Positions 1-9,398 of a stretch of DNA of 64,000 nucleotides are shown piece after piece. The translations under genes and the position numbers were made by a program. The number at the start of each line of letters is the position of its first letter. Position 1 is the first letter of the stretch. The notes below the pieces were generated by a model. That model ran no database searches, was not told where the DNA came from, and worked only from the letters and a program-made list of their open reading frames with translations. This stretch comes from Teredinibacter purpureus (GTDB lineage Bacteria; Pseudomonadota; Gammaproteobacteria; Pseudomonadales; Cellvibrionaceae), in the NCBI RefSeq assembly GCF_014217335.1, contig NZ_CP060092.1, forward strand, positions 1,939,501 through 2,003,500. Reading direction: 5' to 3'.

Positions 1-1688
<1,688 letters not shown>

Positions 1689-1711
1689 TCTAGAGCTGAC
1701 TTCATGATAGT

Positions 1712-1744
1712 AAGGAGGGGGAGTATTACTCCCCCTCCTTTTTT
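1712..1744 (+). terminator. Rho-independent terminator after groEL
   Basis: The arms AAGGAGGGGGAGT and ACTCCCCCTCCTT pair perfectly over 13 bases with a three-base loop, followed by a run of T. It separates the groESL transcript from the small heat-shock genes. Confidence 0.9.
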
Positions 1745-1803
1745 AATATAAAAGCTAGTTTTAATCGCGAGTTAAAAAATAAATAAATTTTATAAGAAAG
1801 ACT

Positions 1804-1833
1804 ATTGAAAGTTGTTTGGTAGGCCCTAGATAT
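1804..1833 (+). promoter_or_regulatory. Candidate sigma-32 heat-shock promoter for ibpA
   Basis: TTGAAA at 1805-1810 and CCCTAGATAT starting at 1824 are separated by 13 bases. This resembles the sigma-32 consensus (CTTGAAA, 11-16 bases, CCCCATnT). It lies just after the groEL terminator and about 85 bases before the ibpA start, which is where a separate heat-shock promoter would be needed. It is a match by eye only. Confidence 0.5.
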
Positions 1834-1917
1834 AGTCGTGTGAGAGGTTGTCCGTTTGGAAACCGAATCACCTTTGATTGTTTTTTATTTTATATTGCTT
1901 CTAACGGAGGATATACC

Positions 1918-2397
1918 ATGAACGCAATTGATTTAACTCCACTCTATCGCAGCAGTGTCGGCTTTGATCGTTTAGGTTCATTCATCAATCATGCATTGAC
2001 TGCTGAATCCACTACCAGTGGATACCCTCCCTACAATATCGAAGTGCTTGATGAGAATCGCTATGCCATTACGCTGGCCGTAGCAGGATTTTCTCAAGAG
2101 GAGCTGGATATTCAGGTTGAAAAAGGCGTGTTGTCTGTAGCAGGTAATAGAGCTACTAAAGATGAGCGCCAATATCTCTATCAAGGCATTGCTAATCGTA
2201 CGTTTGAGCGAAAGTTCAATCTTGCTGATTATGTTGAAGTAACCGGTGCTGATCTTTCTAATGGCCTGTTGACCATAAGCCTGAAGAAAGAAATTCCCGA
2301 AGCGATGAAGCCAAAAAACATAGCCATCAATCAAGGTGGGAATGTTCTGGAACATAGCGCTGAGGAGAAAAGCACTAAAGGCAATAAGGCTGCATAG
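1918..2397 (+). CDS. ibpA: Small heat-shock protein, IbpA type
   Basis: Cytoplasmic ATP-independent holdase that binds aggregating proteins. The 159-residue product resembles E. coli IbpA: it opens with DLTPLYRSSVGFDRL, has YPPYNIE at the start of the alpha-crystallin domain (about residues 38-135), the YLYQGIANRTFERKF block, and the GLLTISLKKEIPE strand. The ATG at 1918 is chosen because GGAGG sits seven bases upstream and family similarity starts there; the frame is open further upstream but encodes nothing recognisable. The tail is Lys/Glu rich and lacks an obvious I-x-I motif. It is followed by a second, different Hsp20 gene. Confidence 0.93.
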   Translation: MNAIDLTPLYRSSVGFDRLGSFINHALTAESTTSGYPPYNIEVLDENRYAITLAVAGFSQEELDIQVEKGVLSVAGNRATKDERQYLYQGIANRTFERKFNLADYVEVTGADLSNGLLTISLKKEIPEAMKPKNIAINQGGNVLEHSAEEKSTKGNKAA

Positions 2398-2404
2398 CGA
2401 TATT

Positions 2405-2428
2405 GAGGGTGTACGTATGTGCGCCCTC
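2405..2428 (+). terminator. Hairpin between the two hsp20 genes (weak terminator or attenuator)
   Basis: GAGGG and CCCTC arms with further partial pairing (TGTA/TGCG region) form a hairpin just after the ibpA stop. A short T-rich stretch follows several bases later. It is weaker than the other hairpins in this cluster and may only reduce read-through. Confidence 0.35.
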
Positions 2429-2477
2429 CTCTTAACCTTTTTAAGCGTTTTTCAACCTGATTTGTTGGAGGTGTCTC

Positions 2478-3095
2478 ATGGATATTGAAAAATTAAAACC
2501 TTGGAATTGGTTTAAGCATGAAGATGATTCTGCTCACCAAATTCCAGTATCGAAAAACGATGCTCTTGGTGAAAGTTCATCAGAGACTAAGAAACTTGAC
2601 ACCCCGCAACATCAGGCAGTGGGTTCTTTAATGCAGTTGCATAATGAAATGGACCGCCTGTTTGATGACGTGTGGCGCTCATTTGGCATGTTCTCGGGCT
2701 CAAGAGTTGCGCGACCAACATCGATATTTAATAACAGCCTGTTTGATCATTCCATCTTGGGTGATTATAGAGCGAAGCTGGATGTATCAGGCAGTAAAAA
2801 AGAGTATGAGGTATCGATCGATCTGCCTGGACTGGCAGAAGACGATATTCAGATTGAGCTGAATGGCAACACACTGGTTATTAAAGGACAGAAGGAGGAA
2901 AAAAACGAAAGTAAAGATAAACAGTACTATCGTGTAGAACGCAGTGTAGGATCTTTTCAACGTACTTTGTCATTACCTGAAGACGCTGATCGAAATGATA
3001 TTTCAGCCAATATGAAAAATGGTTTATTGGTTGTCCATATTCCAAGAAAAGCATTGCCGAAAGACGATGTAAAACGTATTTCGATTTCATCGTAA
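2478..3095 (+). CDS. Small heat-shock protein, long Hsp20 class
   Basis: A 205-residue Hsp20-family holdase. An N-terminal region of about 95 residues contains an amphipathic LHNEMDRLFDDVWRSFGMF helix, as in class-A type bacterial Hsp20. The alpha-crystallin domain covers about residues 98-200: YRAKLDVSGSKKEYEVSIDLPG, then GNTLVIKGQKEE, YRVERSVGSFQRTLSLPEDA and NGLLVVHIPRK. The start ATG follows TTGGAGG at good spacing. It differs from the IbpA-type gene just upstream, so the two are not a recent tandem duplication. It probably shares the ibpA promoter. Confidence 0.92.
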   Translation: MDIEKLKPWNWFKHEDDSAHQIPVSKNDALGESSSETKKLDTPQHQAVGSLMQLHNEMDRLFDDVWRSFGMFSGSRVARPTSIFNNSLFDHSILGDYRAKLDVSGSKKEYEVSIDLPGLAEDDIQIELNGNTLVIKGQKEEKNESKDKQYYRVERSVGSFQRTLSLPEDADRNDISANMKNGLLVVHIPRKALPKDDVKRISISS

Positions 3096-3101
3096 ATTCT
3101 C

Positions 3102-3127
3102 GGAGGCGGTTTATGCCGCCTCCTTTT
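3102..3127 (+). terminator. Terminator-like hairpin after the second hsp20
   Basis: GGAGGCGG and CCGCCTCC pair over eight bases around a six-base loop and are followed by TTTT. Placed 33 bases before the degP start, it should limit read-through into degP. Confidence 0.7.
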
Positions 3128-3159
3128 CACAGGTAAAAATAAGAAGAGGAGAAGAAACC

Positions 3160-4524
3160 ATGCTTCAGAGAACATATCTCACATTTGTTTTTCTGGCAAT
3201 GCTTGTTATTGGTCAGGCTCAGGCGGCATTGCCGAATGTGATGAATGATGGCAGGCCATTCCCATCATTGGCGCCAATGATCAAAGATGTTCATCCGGCA
3301 GTGGTGAATATCTCGACATTTTCAACACAGCAATACAGCAACAACCCCTTATTAAACGACCCTTTCTTTAGGCATTTCTTTAATATTCCTGATCAGCGCC
3401 AGTTTCAACAACAGCCGAAAAAGCGCCAGCAAAGTGCTGGTTCGGGTGTGGTGGTGAATGCGGACGATGGAGTCGTAATGACTAATTATCATGTAATCAA
3501 GGGCGCTGATGAGGTTCGAGTTTCGTTAGCCGATGGACGAAGTTATGAGGCAAAGGTGTTGGGTGAAGATGCCGAGCTTGATATCGCGATACTGAAAATA
3601 AAAGCCGATGACCTGGTTGAAGTAAAGATTGCAGATTCCGACGTTTTGGAAGTGGGTGACTTTGTCGTGGCGATCGGTAACCCTTTTGGCCTGGGACAAA
3701 CCGTGACAACAGGTGTGGTGAGTGCTCTTGGAAGAACGGGCTTGGGCATTGAAGGTTATGAAAACTTTATTCAAACCGATGCCTCTATCAATCCGGGAAA
3801 CTCAGGTGGTGCTTTGGTGAACCTTGCGGGTGAACTCATAGGGGTCAATACGGCAATTATTGCGCCCTCAGGAGGTAATGTAGGGATCGGCTTTGCCATT
3901 CCGGCGAATATGGCAAAAGCCAGTATGGAACAGATTATTGAGCATGGCGAAGTCAAAAGAGGTCAGCTCGGTATTGGTATTCAAGATATTACCCCGGACT
4001 TACGTAAAGCCTTTGACATGGAAAATGGTCAAGGTGGTGTTTTGGTAACGAATGTTATGGAAAATTCTTCAGCTGAAGACGCCGGTTTGAAGTCTGGCGA
4101 TGTGATTATCGCTGTTGATGGGAAGGAAACGACGTCTACAGGGCAGCTTCGTAGCAGGATAGGCACGAGAAAAATTGGCGATAAAGTGACTGTAACACTC
4201 ATTCGTGACGGTGACGAAAAACGTATTAAGGTTAAGGTTGGCAAACCGAGCACTTTAGCCAGCTTGAACGACAAGTTCCATGACTTGCTTGATGGCGTGC
4301 AGTTTGAAAATGACTCAAAAGGGAGTGGCGTTCGAGTTACCAGTGTCTCCCCTAACTCAAATGCGGCCTATAGTGGCCTGCGACCTGGGGACGTTATCGT
4401 CGCTGCAAACAAGCGCCGAGTTTATGATCTTGATTCACTGGAGAAGGCCCTTTCCAGAAATAAGGCGTCAGTGCTCTTGCAAATCAACAGAGGGGGCGGC
4501 TCGTTCTTTGTGGTCATTCGATAG
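3160..4524 (+). CDS. degP: Periplasmic serine protease/chaperone of the DegP (HtrA/Do) family
   Basis: Degrades or refolds misfolded envelope proteins in the periplasm. The 454-residue precursor starts with a signal peptide (residues 1-22, ending GQAQA). The trypsin-like domain carries the triad His111 (NYHVIKG), Asp141 (ELDIAIL) and Ser215 (NPGNSGG). Two PDZ domains follow at about residues 255-355 and 370-454, the second being somewhat short. A Gln-rich LA-loop region lies at residues 56-92. An AGGAG-type ribosome site precedes the ATG. Clustering with Hsp20 genes recalls transmissible heat-resistance loci, which also carry degP, but the gene content here is different. Confidence 0.93.
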   Translation: MLQRTYLTFVFLAMLVIGQAQAALPNVMNDGRPFPSLAPMIKDVHPAVVNISTFSTQQYSNNPLLNDPFFRHFFNIPDQRQFQQQPKKRQQSAGSGVVVNADDGVVMTNYHVIKGADEVRVSLADGRSYEAKVLGEDAELDIAILKIKADDLVEVKIADSDVLEVGDFVVAIGNPFGLGQTVTTGVVSALGRTGLGIEGYENFIQTDASINPGNSGGALVNLAGELIGVNTAIIAPSGGNVGIGFAIPANMAKASMEQIIEHGEVKRGQLGIGIQDITPDLRKAFDMENGQGGVLVTNVMENSSAEDAGLKSGDVIIAVDGKETTSTGQLRSRIGTRKIGDKVTVTLIRDGDEKRIKVKVGKPSTLASLNDKFHDLLDGVQFENDSKGSGVRVTSVSPNSNAAYSGLRPGDVIVAANKRRVYDLDSLEKALSRNKASVLLQINRGGGSFFVVIR

Positions 4525-4527
4525 AAA

Positions 4528-4553
4528 AGTGCCAGCCTCTGGGCTGGCGCTAG
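4528..4553 (+). terminator. Hairpin after degP
   Basis: AGTGCCAGCC and GGCTGGCGCT form a stem with a short loop and one wobble pair. There is no clear T run after it, so it may be an mRNA-stabilising or partial termination hairpin rather than a full terminator. Confidence 0.45.
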
Positions 4554-4601
4554 TCAATCAACTGTATTGAAAGGTAGTGAAGTATTGATAGGAGGTGAAC
4601 T

Positions 4602-5216
4602 GTGACTAACAGCATAAAGTTAAAAATCTTAAGCGCTTGTGTTGCTCTTTGTCTTATAATTATTGCGGGACTTGGTTACAGCACATGGACGCTACACGAT
4701 AAAGTGAACCAGTTAGAAAATACGCATGCATCGACTTATAATCCTGCTGCGCCTTTGATTTCTCCGGTACCAAAAAGTGATAAACACTGGAATGGTATTT
4801 GGGATGACTTTAATTCCATGCCCAGAGACTTCTCGCAAATGGATAAGTGGATGGGTGACATGATGAATAAAATGAGATCGGGCCGTTCAATGTTTCAACA
4901 GCCTGGATATGACATGTTAGACCAATCGTCAACGATTGAGATTGAGGAGAATGAGCATGAATATAGAGTTATTATTGAAATGTTTGAAGGTGAAGAAGTT
5001 GAACTGAATACAGAAATTTCTGACGGTGTTCTTTCCGTATCAGGAAGAGTAAAGAACAGCGCGTCAGATAAAGGGGCAAGCCTGTTTTCTCAGTCACAAT
5101 TCCTGAGCGAATTTTCAAGGACATTTGTTCTTGATGAACCCATTGATCAAGCAGGGATGGAAGTGGTTAACGAAAAAGGGAAAACGATTGTGGTCGTTCC
5201 GAAGGTTGTTAGCTAA
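4602..5216 (+). CDS. Membrane-anchored Hsp20-like protein, predicted periplasmic
   Basis: The 204-residue protein starts at GTG with AGGAGG six bases upstream. Residues 6-31 are one hydrophobic segment preceded by lysines and not followed by a clear signal-peptidase site, so it should be a signal anchor with the rest in the periplasm. A short coiled segment and a Met-rich region (residues 75-105) follow. Residues 110-204 read as a divergent alpha-crystallin domain: ENEHEYRVIIEM, then DGVLSVSGRV, a FSRTFVLDEPID block and KGKTIVVVPKV at the end. Standard Hsp20 proteins are cytoplasmic and soluble. Gene order right after degP suggests that it holds unfolded envelope proteins for the protease. 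The domain call rests on pattern only. Confidence 0.75.
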   Translation: MTNSIKLKILSACVALCLIIIAGLGYSTWTLHDKVNQLENTHASTYNPAAPLISPVPKSDKHWNGIWDDFNSMPRDFSQMDKWMGDMMNKMRSGRSMFQQPGYDMLDQSSTIEIEENEHEYRVIIEMFEGEEVELNTEISDGVLSVSGRVKNSASDKGASLFSQSQFLSEFSRTFVLDEPIDQAGMEVVNEKGKTIVVVPKVVS

Positions 5217-5380
5217 ACGAGAAGGTAGTTGGCTGAGCGAGAAGGATGGGCTCTTAAAGCGGGCGCTGAGTGATGATGACATAGCGATGATATGGCAACG
5301 ATTAATAGCAGAGTCGTCTAGATGACTCCTATCGTCAAACGATATCGTACTATCCAACTTGAGATTTGGGAGGTGGTTTT

Positions 5381-6231
5381 ATGTGTGCAGATTACGCAAT
5401 CATGGAAGAAATAATCGATGTGGGGGAGCATGCATTTTCTTTGCGAGAGATAAGCCAAATCGCCAACGATGAAAACATCCTCGCACGTTACGAGAAAAAC
5501 TATCCAAATGAGCTATATTCAATGATTATGATGTCATTGACCCAAAAAAAAATAAGGAGAATGAGTCCCGGCAATTGTGGGTTAGTATCATCAAGCACAG
5601 GCAATGTTTAAACGAGCGACTGGAAAGAGATGTTGGAATATCGGTCGCATCACTGGATTATCTAACAAATATCAAAGGATACTTGGAAGAGCCTAAGATT
5701 ATTGAGGACAAAAAAAGTAAACTATTTTCAGAAATCGCATTGACTGATGATTTAACGGGGCTTTATATTCGTGAGGTTTTCGACGTAACACTTAACAGGG
5801 AAGTTGAGAGAGCGAAGAGAAATCATCAGGCATTAAGTTTAGTTTTTATTGATATTGATAATTTTAAGCAAATTAATGATCGAAATGGACATCTTGCTGG
5901 TGATGAGGTTTTGAGAAAGGTTGCTAATTGTATTGAGTCATCAGTAAGAGAAATGGATTTGCCTGCCCGATATGGTGGCGATGAAATCGCCGTGATTATG
6001 CCTAATACTGCCATTGAAGATGCCAAAGAAGTTTGTGATAGAATTCGAAAAAATGTTCAGACATCAATATTCGAGTCTGGCGTTCAGGTGACTATAAGCG
6101 TGGGTCTAAGTTTATACGATACTGCGATGAAAAATTTGGAGGAATTTATCGACGCTGCTGACTCTGCGCTTTACAAAGCAAAAGAAACTGGTAAGAATAA
6201 TGTGTATCATGAAAACGCTAGGCTTTCCTGA
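5381..6231 (+). CDS. Diguanylate cyclase (GGDEF) with a frameshift at an A9 run
   Basis: Would make cyclic di-GMP. The reading frame opens at ATG 5381 behind GGGAGG and runs to a run of nine A (5551-5560 region); the intact GGDEF part lies in the -1 frame to TGA at 6231. Adding one A, or a -1 slip, joins them into one protein of about 283 residues. The catalytic domain (last 165 residues) has DDLTGLYIREVF, FIDIDNFKQINDRNGHLAGD, the active-site RYGGDEI, and an RxxD inhibitory site five residues before GGDEI. The N-terminal part of about 110 residues is helical and unrecognised. It may be a pseudogene, a slippage-expressed gene or a sequencing error. If the first frame is read alone, the product ends at 5611 and lacks the catalytic domain. 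Confidence 0.75.
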
Positions 6232-6754
6232 TCTTTTTACACCTGATCTTAGTTCTTTGCTCACTCCACAGCCTAGGCGGATCTACCGCCAGATCAAATA
6301 AGGTCACGGTCGGTGGCAATTGGTCGTCAAGAATGGCCTCGACGATATCTGGCGCTAGTGTAGTCAGGTTAACCATTCGGCTGACGTAGCTGTTGTCGAC
6401 GCCTTCTTTCTCTGCAATTTCCCTTAGGGATTTAGCTTGGCCGGTTTCCAGCATGGCGAGCCAGCAATGGCCGCGTGCCAGAGCTAGCTGCAGTGGTGTT
6501 GGATCAGTATCCCATGGCCTGGGCTCATGGGAGGAACCATCAGGTAGAGTGATAAGTTGTCGGCCGCTTCGGCGTTTTAAATTGATAGGCACCGAAATAC
6601 TGAGTTGGCCATTACTGGCTTCAACAACGCTTGAGTCACCTGACTGACTCATTTCAATTTTAAAGCCGCTACCTTTGTTGTTCACCCCATCCTTGGGGTT
6701 CACCGCTTCGCGGCCCGCAGAGCGGTCCAAATTATTTCCAGAAGAATTTGTCAT
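6218..6754 (-). CDS. ParB-like helix-turn-helix protein associated with the recombinase remnant
   Basis: A 178-residue protein of unproven function. Residues 58-72 contain an arginine-rich LKRRSGRQLITLP segment; residues 85-155 resemble the ParB/KorB helix-turn-helix region (LREIAEKEGVDNSYVSRMVN followed by LAPDIVEAILD). No ParB nuclease/CTPase signature is visible. Its start overlaps the recombinase stop (ATGA), so the two were co-expressed. Small proteins of this kind often accompany large serine recombinases on mobile elements. Its 3' end overlaps the diguanylate cyclase gene convergently by 14 bases, suggesting that an old element junction lies here. Confidence 0.6.
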   Translation of the reverse strand: MTNSSGNNLDRSAGREAVNPKDGVNNKGSGFKIEMSQSGDSSVVEASNGQLSISVPINLKRRSGRQLITLPDGSSHEPRPWDTDPTPLQLALARGHCWLAMLETGQAKSLREIAEKEGVDNSYVSRMVNLTTLAPDIVEAILDDQLPPTVTLFDLAVDPPRLWSEQRTKIRCKKIRKA

Positions 6755-7182
6755 GCGACCTCCTGTTTGGCTGAGTCAGTAATTTCTAAGGCGAGTCGTT
6801 CTATACCATTTTCCCAAAGGCGAATATCAATATTGTCTGGCTTGACGATGATTTTTTCGATCATCAATTTAATGATGCGAGATTGCTCATCAGGGAATAA
6901 TTGCTCCCAAACGTTATCGATCTTGTTAAGCGCGACGGTAACTTGGGCTTCATCAATATCGTGGTGTTTCTCCTGTACGATAGATGCAACCTGTTGCGTA
7001 ACGGGCGGTGCTTTGAGAATACCTCTGATTTGTTCAACAACAGCCGATTCTAGTTCGGCTGCAGGGATTCTAGGCAAGCCTGATGCGCCAGAATATTCCT
7101 TAGTATCGCGAGTGCTGATGTAGTAGCGATACCGTCGGCCACTCTTTTTCTTAGTTGAACTCCAAGTTGTCAGCGCTCGGCC
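6751..7182 (-). pseudogene. Large serine recombinase, C-terminal remnant
   Basis: What remains corresponds to the end of the zinc-ribbon region (SGRRYRYYIS) and the C-terminal coiled-coil/tail of large serine integrases. The first visible residues directly abut the end of the IS3 element; the catalytic N-terminal domain with its serine is absent from both sides of the insertion, so it was lost and not just split. It was probably the integrase or resolvase of the element that delivered neighbouring genes. The reading frame can be extended a few codons into the IS. Confidence 0.7.
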
Positions 7183-7239
7183 TGTTCTGGTCAAGTAAAA
7201 CCGGACACCTATTTTTTATAAATTCCCTGCTAACGCGCT

Positions 7240-8118
7240 TCACTTGTTGGCTGCAGAATCGAAGTGTCGAACCTGCTCTGTTCGAGCAGAACCGACTCTT
7301 CCATTTTGCAGCACATACTTGGATTCTTCGTATTTTATTGGCGATAAATCTTCATTCGCCGAATGCAAACGATGTACATTGTAGTAGCGCATATATTTGC
7401 CCACGTCAGTCTTCATGTGCGCTCTTGTCGGCTGCGCAATCTTAAATATCCAATCGTGTTTAAGGCTTCCGAAGAAGCGTTCAACAACCGCATTATCCCA
7501 ACAGGCACCAACGTCTCCCATACTCGCCCGCATATCGTAAGCCGCTAGAAGTTTTCGATAGCGCTTACGGGTATATTGTGAGCCTCTATCGCTATGAAAA
7601 ACTAAGCCTTTAGGCGGCTGTCTTAGGTTGTAGGCCTTTATCAGGGCCTTGCTCACTAAATTAGTTGTCATGCGCTTATCAATGTACCAACCAACAATTC
7701 GACGCGAGTACAAATCCATAACAATCGCCAAATACATCCAACCTTCGCCGGTCTTCAGGTAAGTGACATCGCCCGCCCAAATTTGATCCGGCCCCACTGG
7801 GTTAAAATTCTGATTCAGCAAGTTGTCGGCTACGGCATCCGAGGTTTTGCGTTTAGTTGTCACTTTATAGGCGGTTCGCTGAGTGACCCTTAAGCCAAGC
7901 TTGCGCATCAAGTTACGAACCCGATAACGACCAATCTGAAAGCCTTCTTCGCGTAATTTCTTCATCATCTCGCGACTACCCAGGCTATTGCGACTCTGCT
8001 CGAAAAGCCACTTCATCCTACGGTGTAGGTGCAAGGTATCGCTTGTTATCACTGTGCCTGGGCGCTTAAGCCAATCGTAATAGGACGTTTTCCCAACGCC
8101 CATCACGCGACACAACAT
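7240..8118 (-). CDS. IS3-family transposase OrfB (DDE catalytic part)
   Basis: Integrase-fold domain that catalyses strand transfer when fused to OrfA. The stretch contains the DDE residues in usual contexts: WAGDVTYLKT, VFHSDRGSQYT and DNAVVERFFGSLKHD with the E placed 35 residues after the second D, the D,D(35)E pattern. The HTH_21-type N-terminus (CRVMGVGKTSYYDW) is present. The frame is open upstream of the listed ATG to the orfA stop, consistent with expression as an OrfAB fusion by -1 frameshifting, as is known for the family. No inactivating change is visible. Confidence 0.92.
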   Translation of the reverse strand: MLCRVMGVGKTSYYDWLKRPGTVITSDTLHLHRRMKWLFEQSRNSLGSREMMKKLREEGFQIGRYRVRNLMRKLGLRVTQRTAYKVTTKRKTSDAVADNLLNQNFNPVGPDQIWAGDVTYLKTGEGWMYLAIVMDLYSRRIVGWYIDKRMTTNLVSKALIKAYNLRQPPKGLVFHSDRGSQYTRKRYRKLLAAYDMRASMGDVGACWDNAVVERFFGSLKHDWIFKIAQPTRAHMKTDVGKYMRYYNVHRLHSANEDLSPIKYEESKYVLQNGRVGSARTEQVRHFDSAANK

Positions 8119-8162
8119 AACTACAGGAAAGCGAGGTGATTCAGTCTGAATGAAATCGTACT

Positions 8163-8453
8163 TTACTTCATTTCTTTCGCAAAGAAGGCGCTGGCCTTTT
8201 TTAAAATCTCTTTCTCCATGCGCAGCTCTTTGTTTTCCTTGCGCAAGCGCTTAAGCTCGACTCTCTCATCCTCGGCCAGCACTTCACCTGCCTCACTAGA
8301 CTCCACCTTTTCTTTCCATTTGTAGAGCATGTTGGTTGCGATACCCAACGATTTAGCGGCCTCAGGAACGGAATAGCCTTGTTCTCGAACAAGCGCAACG
8401 GCCTCTTCCTTAAACTCTTTCGGGTACTGCTTGTAAGTACGCTTCTGACTCAT
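8163..8453 (-). CDS. IS3-family transposase OrfA (HTH and leucine zipper)
   Basis: A 96-residue DNA-binding part of the transposase. It opens KRTYKQYPKEFKEEAVALV, the common HTH_8 start, and has a coiled coil (LKRLRKENKELRMEKEILKKA) that mediates multimerisation. The last codons, GCG AAA GAA ATG AAG before TAA, lie where OrfA and OrfB frames meet; slipping back by one base joins the family-typical AFFAK region to OrfB. It is intact. Confidence 0.92.
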   Translation of the reverse strand: MSQKRTYKQYPKEFKEEAVALVREQGYSVPEAAKSLGIATNMLYKWKEKVESSEAGEVLAEDERVELKRLRKENKELRMEKEILKKASAFFAKEMK

Positions 8454-8543
8454 AATGACACCTTAATTGTTGACTAATATTGTCTCTCATTAAAGTGTCC
8501 GGTGCTATTAGACCACTACAAATAACTTCCTTTTAAATGCAGG

Positions 8544-9398
8544 TTACAAACCTAAAAACCATTCAGGATCCACGGTTACCTTTTCAACAAGTTCCGTTTT
8601 TACCCCTAGTGCCAGTTCTTTTAGTTTATCTGCGAGTTGGTCACCATCCACTAAATCAATTGGGGCTGCGCCATCTCGGTTGGCTTCTTCAATCGCTGAT
8701 TTAGTAAAGCTACCGGTTGTAATAAACATGCCTCGGTCGGCTCGGCCAACGGTGGCACCTCTGAAATCACGAATTTCTGGTGACCCAACAGAACCTTTGT
8801 ACTTTTTACATTGAAAGCAAATGTGAAAGCTCATTAAGCCGTTGATCCGAGCAATACCTTTGCCATCAATACCGCCATCGCCGGTTCGGCCGGTAACCTC
8901 AACATGCACAAAACCTGACTCACGTAACATACGTTGAGTAAGTCGTTCAAACGCATCTGGGCTCATTTCTTCTATCAAAATATGATGAAGGTGCTCTCGC
9001 CATGCGAGTGTTTCTTCAGGTGACTCATCAATGGCTGTAGCTGGGTCAGTCGGGTCCTCGGAACCTTTGCTTGTCTTTTTATCTAAAGAGCGCACGTAGC
9101 TGACTATTTCCCGGCTATCAATCTCTTTTGACTGTCTTGCCTTATCTGTTAGCGCCCAAACACCACGCGCTGAGTTTTCTAAATATCCTGCTTTTTTAAG
9201 ATAAGTGCGTGCCCAGGCCAAGCGATAGCCGATTTCTGTCTGGCTGCTTTTCTCAGGATTGTGTAAAGCGGCCAGCGTATCTTCGTCAAACTTTTCTAGC
9301 TCGATAACTTCTTCGTACATTTCATCAATGCTGGCTGAGCCACCAAGATTTACCAGCGCTTTCATCAGCGGCAACATAAGTTGATCAAACGTGACCAT
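8544..9398 (-). CDS. mrr: Mrr-type restriction endonuclease
   Basis: A 284-residue protein with an Mrr N-terminal winged-helix domain (about 1-95) and an Mrr catalytic domain (about 140-270). The PD-(D/E)xK-type nuclease residues are seen as Asp174 in GDGGIDGKG and Gln-Cys-Lys at 196-198 (FQCKKYKG); Mrr enzymes use the QxK variant. Family members cut methylated foreign DNA. The start lies inside the end of mcrC (14-base overlap), so it is the last gene of the defence operon. McrBC loci usually end with mcrC, so this extra nuclease is notable. Confidence 0.88.
   Translation of the reverse strand: MVTFDQLMLPLMKALVNLGGSASIDEMYEEVIELEKFDEDTLAALHNPEKSSQTEIGYRLAWARTYLKKAGYLENSARGVWALTDKARQSKEIDSREIVSYVRSLDKKTSKGSEDPTDPATAIDESPEETLAWREHLHHILIEEMSPDAFERLTQRMLRESGFVHVEVTGRTGDGGIDGKGIARINGLMSFHICFQCKKYKGSVGSPEIRDFRGATVGRADRGMFITTGSFTKSAIEEANRDGAAPIDLVDGDQLADKLKELALGVKTELVEKVTVDPEWFLGL

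Larger units (their letters stand above)
7183..8520 (-). mobile_element. IS3-family insertion sequence, about 1.34 kb, apparently complete
   Basis: The ends form imperfect inverted repeats of about 26 bases: the left end reads TGTTCTGGTCAAG and the right end, on the other strand, TGTAGTGGTCTAA, and both continue to ACCGGACAC. Both begin with TG as in IS3 elements. Two overlapping-frame genes (orfA, orfB) fill the interior on the minus strand. The three bases outside the left end (GCC) and the right end (AAT) differ, so no target duplication is visible; this fits a deletion next to the element after insertion, which also explains the missing recombinase half. Confidence 0.85.

Noticed and set aside
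3497..4274. Minus-strand open frames within degP
   Set aside because: Low-complexity Ser/Thr/Pro translations on the opposite strand of a well-supported gene.
5125..5325. Open frame after and overlapping the anchored Hsp20 gene
   Set aside because: It lies mostly inside the Hsp20 gene in another frame, has no ribosome site and no recognisable content; the Hsp20 C-terminus looks natural.
7180..8523. Target-site duplication of the IS3 element
   Set aside because: Flanking triplets differ for either way of placing the ends, so none is claimed.
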